From assembly GCF_000003815.2 (NCBI RefSeq), contig NC_049990.1, positions 21,725,797-21,789,796 of the forward strand: DNA of 64,000 nucleotides, given 5' to 3'. The translations under genes and the position numbers were made by a program. Source of the stretch: Branchiostoma floridae. Its lineage: Eukaryota; Chordata; Leptocardii; Amphioxiformes; Branchiostomatidae. The notes beneath the pieces were generated by a model. It was given only the letters and a program-made list of their open reading frames with translations, did no database searches and had not been told where the DNA came from. Shown in pieces: positions 59,076 to 64,000 of this stretch. Every line of letters starts with the position of its first letter. Position 1 is the first letter of the stretch.

Positions 59076-59870
59076 CAGGGCTAGAAATACTGGGTGCATG
59101 TGCACCCAGGTGCACCCAAAATTGGAACTGTGCACCCAATTTTTTTCAGTGGGTGCACAGGGTGCACCCAAATATTTTCTTAGGTTTATGTATGTAAAGA
59201 TATCAAAGTGTACTAGTATTAGGGCTGGGTATCGGTACAGCGTACCGGTACAAAACCGTTTTTTCTTATTGGACCGGTCCAGAAAAACCGGACCTGAAAA
59301 AATTGGGTGGACCGAATGTTGGACCGATTGGAAATTTAACAGATTATTTCATAAGGCATTCAAACGTTTTGGCGCTTGCAGGTGGAAAAAAATAACAAGA
59401 GTGAAGTAGAGTAGAGTTTGTAATAATTTCTACCAAGTTTTACAGCCAATCGTACAGGTGCAGCTAGCGTTGTAGGATTTTAAAACGCCAGTGTAAGTCT
59501 AATACACCACCAAACAGATTTCTTTCTAGTGAAATGGACCATTGGTATGAGTCATACTGAAACAGGTCCAGGTTCAGGTCCGGACCTGGACCTGATCCTT
59601 TGGACCTGAACCGGACCTGGAGCTGAATTTTCTGTACCGATACCCAGCCCTAACTAGTATACATCATATTCTTGACATCTAAGTGTTAAAAAGATAATAA
59701 AAATGTCTGTCATAGTACTTCTTTAAGAATTTGATAGCTAAGTAAGTTTTATTATTAGGTTATCACTTAAGTTTAACTTTAAGTGGTGCAGCCAACATTT
59801 TTTTGGTGCACCCAATTCTTTAAGCTGGGTGCACCAGTGCACCTAATCCCAAAAATGAATTTCGAGCTAT
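59076..59870. mobile_element. hAT-like MITE of the CAGGGCT.GAAATAC family, interrupted
   Basis: Begins CAGGGCTAGAAATACTGG and ends with a decayed TGAATTTCGAGCT. It carries facing GGTGCACC words at both sides (about 59092-59170 and 59790-59840), as do the 12237 and 15224 copies with their own core words. It is split by the 59220-59652 element. Confidence 0.65.
59220..59652. mobile_element. Non-autonomous hAT element, copy 2, nested, 8-bp TSD
   Basis: TIRs TAGGGCTGGGTATCGGTACA and its exact inverse at the right end. Perfect 8-bp TSD ACTAGTAT at 59212-59219 and 59653-59660. Interior matches 17091-17511, including the GGACCTG/CAGGTCC-rich 3' part. Confidence 0.95.
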
Positions 59871-60436
59871 AACTACTGTAGATGATAGAGAAATCTTATG
59901 TATTAGGAGAAGGTACAAATTCCCCACTCACTGGGGTAATGATTACAAATGTCACTTGTCACATTTCTGTTGTTAGAGGTACATTAAACTTCTGATTATT
60001 ATATCTGTAGTCATGGCATAAAGAACAAACATCTAGTCCCTTGACGTCACACTGCCTGATCAACTCATAAAATATCAAGGGAAGCCCTTGAGGTACTGCC
60101 ATTTAAATGAATGTCTTCATGTTTTCTGTACGTAGTAACACAGAGGACTCTCACTTGGCACAACATCTTACACCTAGTTGTCGAGCATTCTCCAGGCTTG
60201 GTCTCACATACAAGTTCACATGCCTTCACTGATAAAGGGGTACACTCGGGTATGGTAATCCCAGATGGAGTTTGGACTGCCTGGGCCTTTCCAAATGTGG
60301 AGTGATGCTCGGTGTGCTGACTTGTTACATAACTCTGGCTGCAAGTCAACATAGTGCTATCTAGAACTTACAAGTAAACAAATGGCTGGCAAGGATGGTT
60401 AGACGAAGGCAAGGATGGTAAGACGAAAATGGAGAA

Positions 60437-60800
60437 ATAATTACTTCCATGAAAAATGGAGTTACACTTATAGTTTTTGTGCGTCTGCCCATACATGTGT
60501 CTCTGTATGTGCGTGTGTCTGTCTGTGTGTTTGTGTTTCCGGATATTTGTGGTCAGCATAACTTTAAAACCTCAGAATGGATTGTAATGGCACTTGGTAT
60601 GTAGAGAGGGATAGGAAAGACAAAGGTCAAGGTGGATTTTGGGACCCCTGGTGTGTGGCCTTCGTACTGCAGCAGAACAGAACAATTTTTTGTACCTTTT
60701 GACATGGAGATGCCATGGTCTTGATTTTCAGGTGGCATCATGTGATGTAAAGAAGAAGTGGTGTATGTTTAGGCCACCTAGCAGCTTGTGGTGTGTTTTG
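60437..60800 (+). repeat. Diverged copy of the CCTCCATGA-hairpin repeat
   Basis: AATTACTTCCATGAAAAATGGAG hairpin, GTCTGTCTGTGTG run, GGATTGTAATGGCACTTGGTATG and GGGACCCCTGGTGTG appear in the family order but with much divergence. Confidence 0.5.
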
Positions 60801-60853
60801 ATATCATCATACATGTGAAAATCTTCAAGGAGCAACCAAGCATCTATAAAAAC

Positions 60854-61793
60854 TAGGGCTGGATACCGGTTCGGCCGGACCGGTTTTTACCGGTACAATA
60901 TCCGGGAACCGAGTCCAAAAAACCGAAAGTCGTGAACCGGTTTTTTTGGACCGGAAGGCTGAACAAATTATTTCAAGAAATCTATTGTACTTAGAAATCC
61001 TAGTACTCCGGCCATGGAATGGCAAAATAGCCATGAATCAAACTAAATTAGCCTACAATAATTCATATTCATCAATTTGTGTACCTGTCAGCTCAATTTT
61101 AGGTCAACATTGACAATGTGCTACGAAAAATCATCAAATTTTACCATGGCATGAGGCCGACCGACGAGGAATTATCGAGTGGAAAATTCCTCAATTCTTG
61201 CGGTAAATTTTCACTCAAAATGAAGAATCCGCATCCAGAAAAAATTACCATGGGAAAAACAACATTTCTTTCTTCTTCTGTACGTGTATTCAATCCATTT
61301 TTCCAGCTTTGAGGCGATTTGTGCGGTCTTGGAGGAAAAAATTTTAGCGCTCGGCGACAAACAGGCAGCCATCTTGGATTCTCTACTCAAAACATAGCGA
61401 GTTCTCGCCAGTTCTCGCCTCAACTCTCGCGAGAGTGCAGTTTAACCTTGCTCGCTAGATGGCGTTGTTTTAATTTGCATGTAACATTATAGCCTTGTGT
61501 GCAGTGAATTACGTGTAGGATGTTCTCTGAATAAATATAAAACTGCTTTTAATCTCCTCTCTGCTTGGTAGTCACTGACAAAAAGGCATAAAAAGTACAC
61601 TAATCTGAATATTGGTTTAATAAACTTTATTTAATATAAGAATATGATACTATATGATAATATAAGATTACAAAGTTATATATCGACAACTACTATAGAG
61701 GATCAGGTTTAGGTTCAGGTCCGGACCTGAACCTAAACCTCTGGACTCGGACCTGAACCTGAACCTGATCAAGCCAAAAGGTATCCAGCCCTA
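60854..61793. mobile_element. Non-autonomous hAT element, copy 3, 940 bp, 8-bp TSD
   Basis: Starts TAGGGCTGGATACCGGTT and ends GGTATCCAGCCCTA. Perfect 8-bp TSD ATAAAAAC at 60846-60853 and 61794-61801. Terminal parts share ACCGGTTTTT and GGACCTGAACCTGA words with the 420-430-bp copies, but the middle is unrelated and twice as long. No transposase frame recognised. Confidence 0.92.
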
Positions 61794-63951
61794 ATAAAAA
61801 CTATATACTAAATCAATGCATCAGCACTTCACCGACGTTCACCCTACACAGATTGGCCAACATGAAACATGGAGGAATTTGAGTGCAGTTGGAAGCTCTG
61901 CAGTATCATACTATAGGAAAAAGACGCTACAAAGAAGGCAATCTGTGCCTTCTAAATTGGGCTATCGATTTATAAGTCAGAATTCCTCGCCCCAATATCG
62001 CAGGCTGTAATGAGTGATCCTTCATCCGCTGTTATAAGATTTTGACTGAATTATTTTTGCGATAACGCCCAGTTTCTATCGGCAAAACAGTATTTTCCTC
62101 ATCCAGTCCAATACAACCTTAAATTTAAACAATCTCAGTATGGTAGTTATTTGTGTGAATTTGGATAGCATTATGGAAATCGTATGGTGGAAAGTATATC
62201 ACACAGTTATGTATGTATATGACTAGTAAGTTGGCAAAGGATCTACAGTTAGTCATTGTCATCAATAAAAAATCAATGGTTTTGACAGTGAAGAATTAGT
62301 TTTAATGGTCATGATAAATGATGGCAGTAGAACTAGAACTTAAAATGTACAATGCTACTTTTAGATTATTTTCTTTGTAAACTCTATTGATGTCAGTTGT
62401 TGTCAGTTGGAAATGTAATGTTCCAGACATATGGTCCACATGGATGAATGATGTAGTCTAGTAAGAGCTATAGTAACTGCCCCTAAGCTAGCCTGAACAT
62501 GTGCGATTCTGTCTTATCGGTATTCTAGTTAATGACATGTTACGCATAGGTAGGCACTCTGAAAAGTGCTTTTAAAAACCATATCTCAGAAACCATTCTG
62601 GCTTCATGTTGGTTTTAACCAAAAAGTGTTTCCCCCCTAAGATTCCATTAAGAAATGAATTAGCTGTCTGCTCCCCTGGTCCCAAGTCCCTTATTTATTT
62701 TCCATCTTAATGCCCAACTGAAGACAGCCAGACTGTCTAAACACAGTATTCAGGGATGAGTTACATACAGGAGGCTGGTGTCACATGCAACATTACCTGT
62801 AGGCACATGGTCAAAAGTGTGCAGAATGCATACAATTTCAGTGTATGCTCCTGATGATACGTTTATGTTTGAACGCAGAAATACGGTCTAGTGGCTTCTA
62901 TTCATATTACGTCATATTACGTCATATCCACATGGTGTATAGTATCTACATCTGAAAATGGAAGTATTATTTGTGATTAGAAGTCTTCCATTTTCAATGT
63001 TTGTTTTTGTGATTGTCATGAAATGATTTACATGTTCACGGAATCATGTTTGTTTTGGCAAGCCTCTGGACTGAAGCAGAAGACAACTGTATAATAATTT
63101 ATTTGTTAAAATGTTGACTGTTCCTTGTGTAGTTAGAGAAGTGTGAAAATAATGTAAAAGCTATTCCGTCTCACCAGAAAGTAATGTCTATACAATTGAA
63201 CTGTGTTATTAAAGTTTTGCAAAGGGGAGAGAGGGGATAGTTACAGCATAAAGCCTTACGAGAAAAGGTCTTTGTTGTGAAACTAAAAAAAGAATAACAC
63301 AAGTTGGCTGTTTGGCAGGGTGGTTTTGTCCTCCTTGGTCCTCTTATGTGATTAGCCTTTGTAGAAAGCAAGGCATAGTCCCCCATAGCCTGGGATTTAA
63401 AACGCAAGCAATAACAGAAACCGGAGATGGTCGCCACCCTCATAGGTTTGTCTGGACAAAGCTGGTGGGCGGCTTTACGGTAGTCATCGCATTGTGTTAC
63501 TAAGAAGTTCGAACATTTAAGACAGTAGAATACTGTGTCTGTGAGTGTCTTCTGTTATCCACACAGTGTACATGTGCAAAGTGACATTGTTTTAACACAT
63601 ACATGAGACTACATATACTAGTCTATAGAACAGCCTGTCTCCCTGCCTTTTGAAGTAGTCTGTTCACTTCCTTCTTATATATACACAATTGAGTCTCAAC
63701 AAAAGGTCTTTCAGATGGTGTTTCGTGTCTTTTAGGCCATACGTAATCAGGGTTCCTAACAAGTGTTTGTTGTTACGTAGTTCACAGGGACTAGACAGGT
63801 GGGTTTAACAGGTTGGTGTCTTGGAAGAACGAAGGAAGCCATTTCAAGAGTTTAAATGGGTTGTGTGAAGTCACTGTAGCATATGGTCTATTCCGGCACA
63901 AAGTTGCTTGGCTAGACTTCAGTGGGTTTTGTACAGGATGATTTGTGTTAT

Positions 63952-63980
63952 CCAATCAATCAATCAATCAATCAATGGAT
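63952..63980. repeat. (CAAT)n microsatellite
   Basis: About seven CAAT units in a row near the right edge. Confidence 0.95.
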
Positions 63981-64000
63981 CAATCCATAACTTTTAGTCA

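Larger units (their letters stand above)
55268..64000 (+). other. First long intron of the TSC22D gene
   Basis: No coding exon recognised up to the window end. Holds MITEs at 59076-59870 (with a nested hAT element), a repeat fragment at 60437-60800, a hAT element at 60854-61793 and a (CAAT)n run at 63952-63980. The rest is AT-rich unique sequence. Confidence 0.6.

Noticed and set aside
59014-59409. 131-residue frame
   Set aside because: Spans two nested MITEs. No transposase or host similarity.

Overview
This is a eukaryotic, animal genomic window with spliced genes (GT/AG introns, one gene every 5-15 kb), three runs of assembly Ns, and many short non-autonomous transposons in introns and spacers. 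Gene content (a Roco GTPase with a CARD tail, an evectin gene, a FAM168 gene, a 3-beta-HSD, a VLCAD and a TSC22-domain gene), together with repeat style, suggests an invertebrate chordate, most likely a lancelet (Branchiostoma). No sequence search was possible, so the species is an inference.

Layout. 1-4650 (+): 3' part of a Roc-COR GTPase whose GTPase domain is split by a ~255-residue multi-pass membrane segment and which ends in a CARD. An internally deleted mariner with 34-bp TIRs (421-998) sits in its intron. 6779-9933 (-): PLEKHB/evectin gene in four coding exons. 10.6-10.9 kb: GC-richer promoter-like stretch with a perfect NRF-1-type palindrome. 18352-26333 (+): FAM168 gene in six coding exons, divergent from PLEKHB. 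29310-34915 (-): 3-beta-hydroxysteroid dehydrogenase, interrupted by an N gap. 35-39.8 kb: repeats and a dead LINE fragment. 39851-50517 (-): complete very-long-chain acyl-CoA dehydrogenase (19 coding exons, 660 aa when spliced by hand), with a paired CRE/ETS promoter at 50.6 kb. 54084-55267 (+): first coding exon of a long TSC22-domain family protein; its 3' exons lie beyond the window. The rest, to 64000, is its intron, rich in hAT-type MITEs.

The genes do not form a single pathway. VLCAD (mitochondrial fatty-acid oxidation) and 3-beta-HSD (steroid metabolism) are lipid enzymes, but their adjacency may be chance. The PLEKHB-FAM168 pair is different: human has FAM168A next to PLEKHB1 and FAM168B next to PLEKHB2, also divergent, so this looks like a pre-vertebrate linkage.

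The best candidate for a poorly described system is the Roc-(membrane insert)-COR-CARD protein at the left edge. All exon boundaries were read by eye from splice consensus, frame continuity and known protein families.
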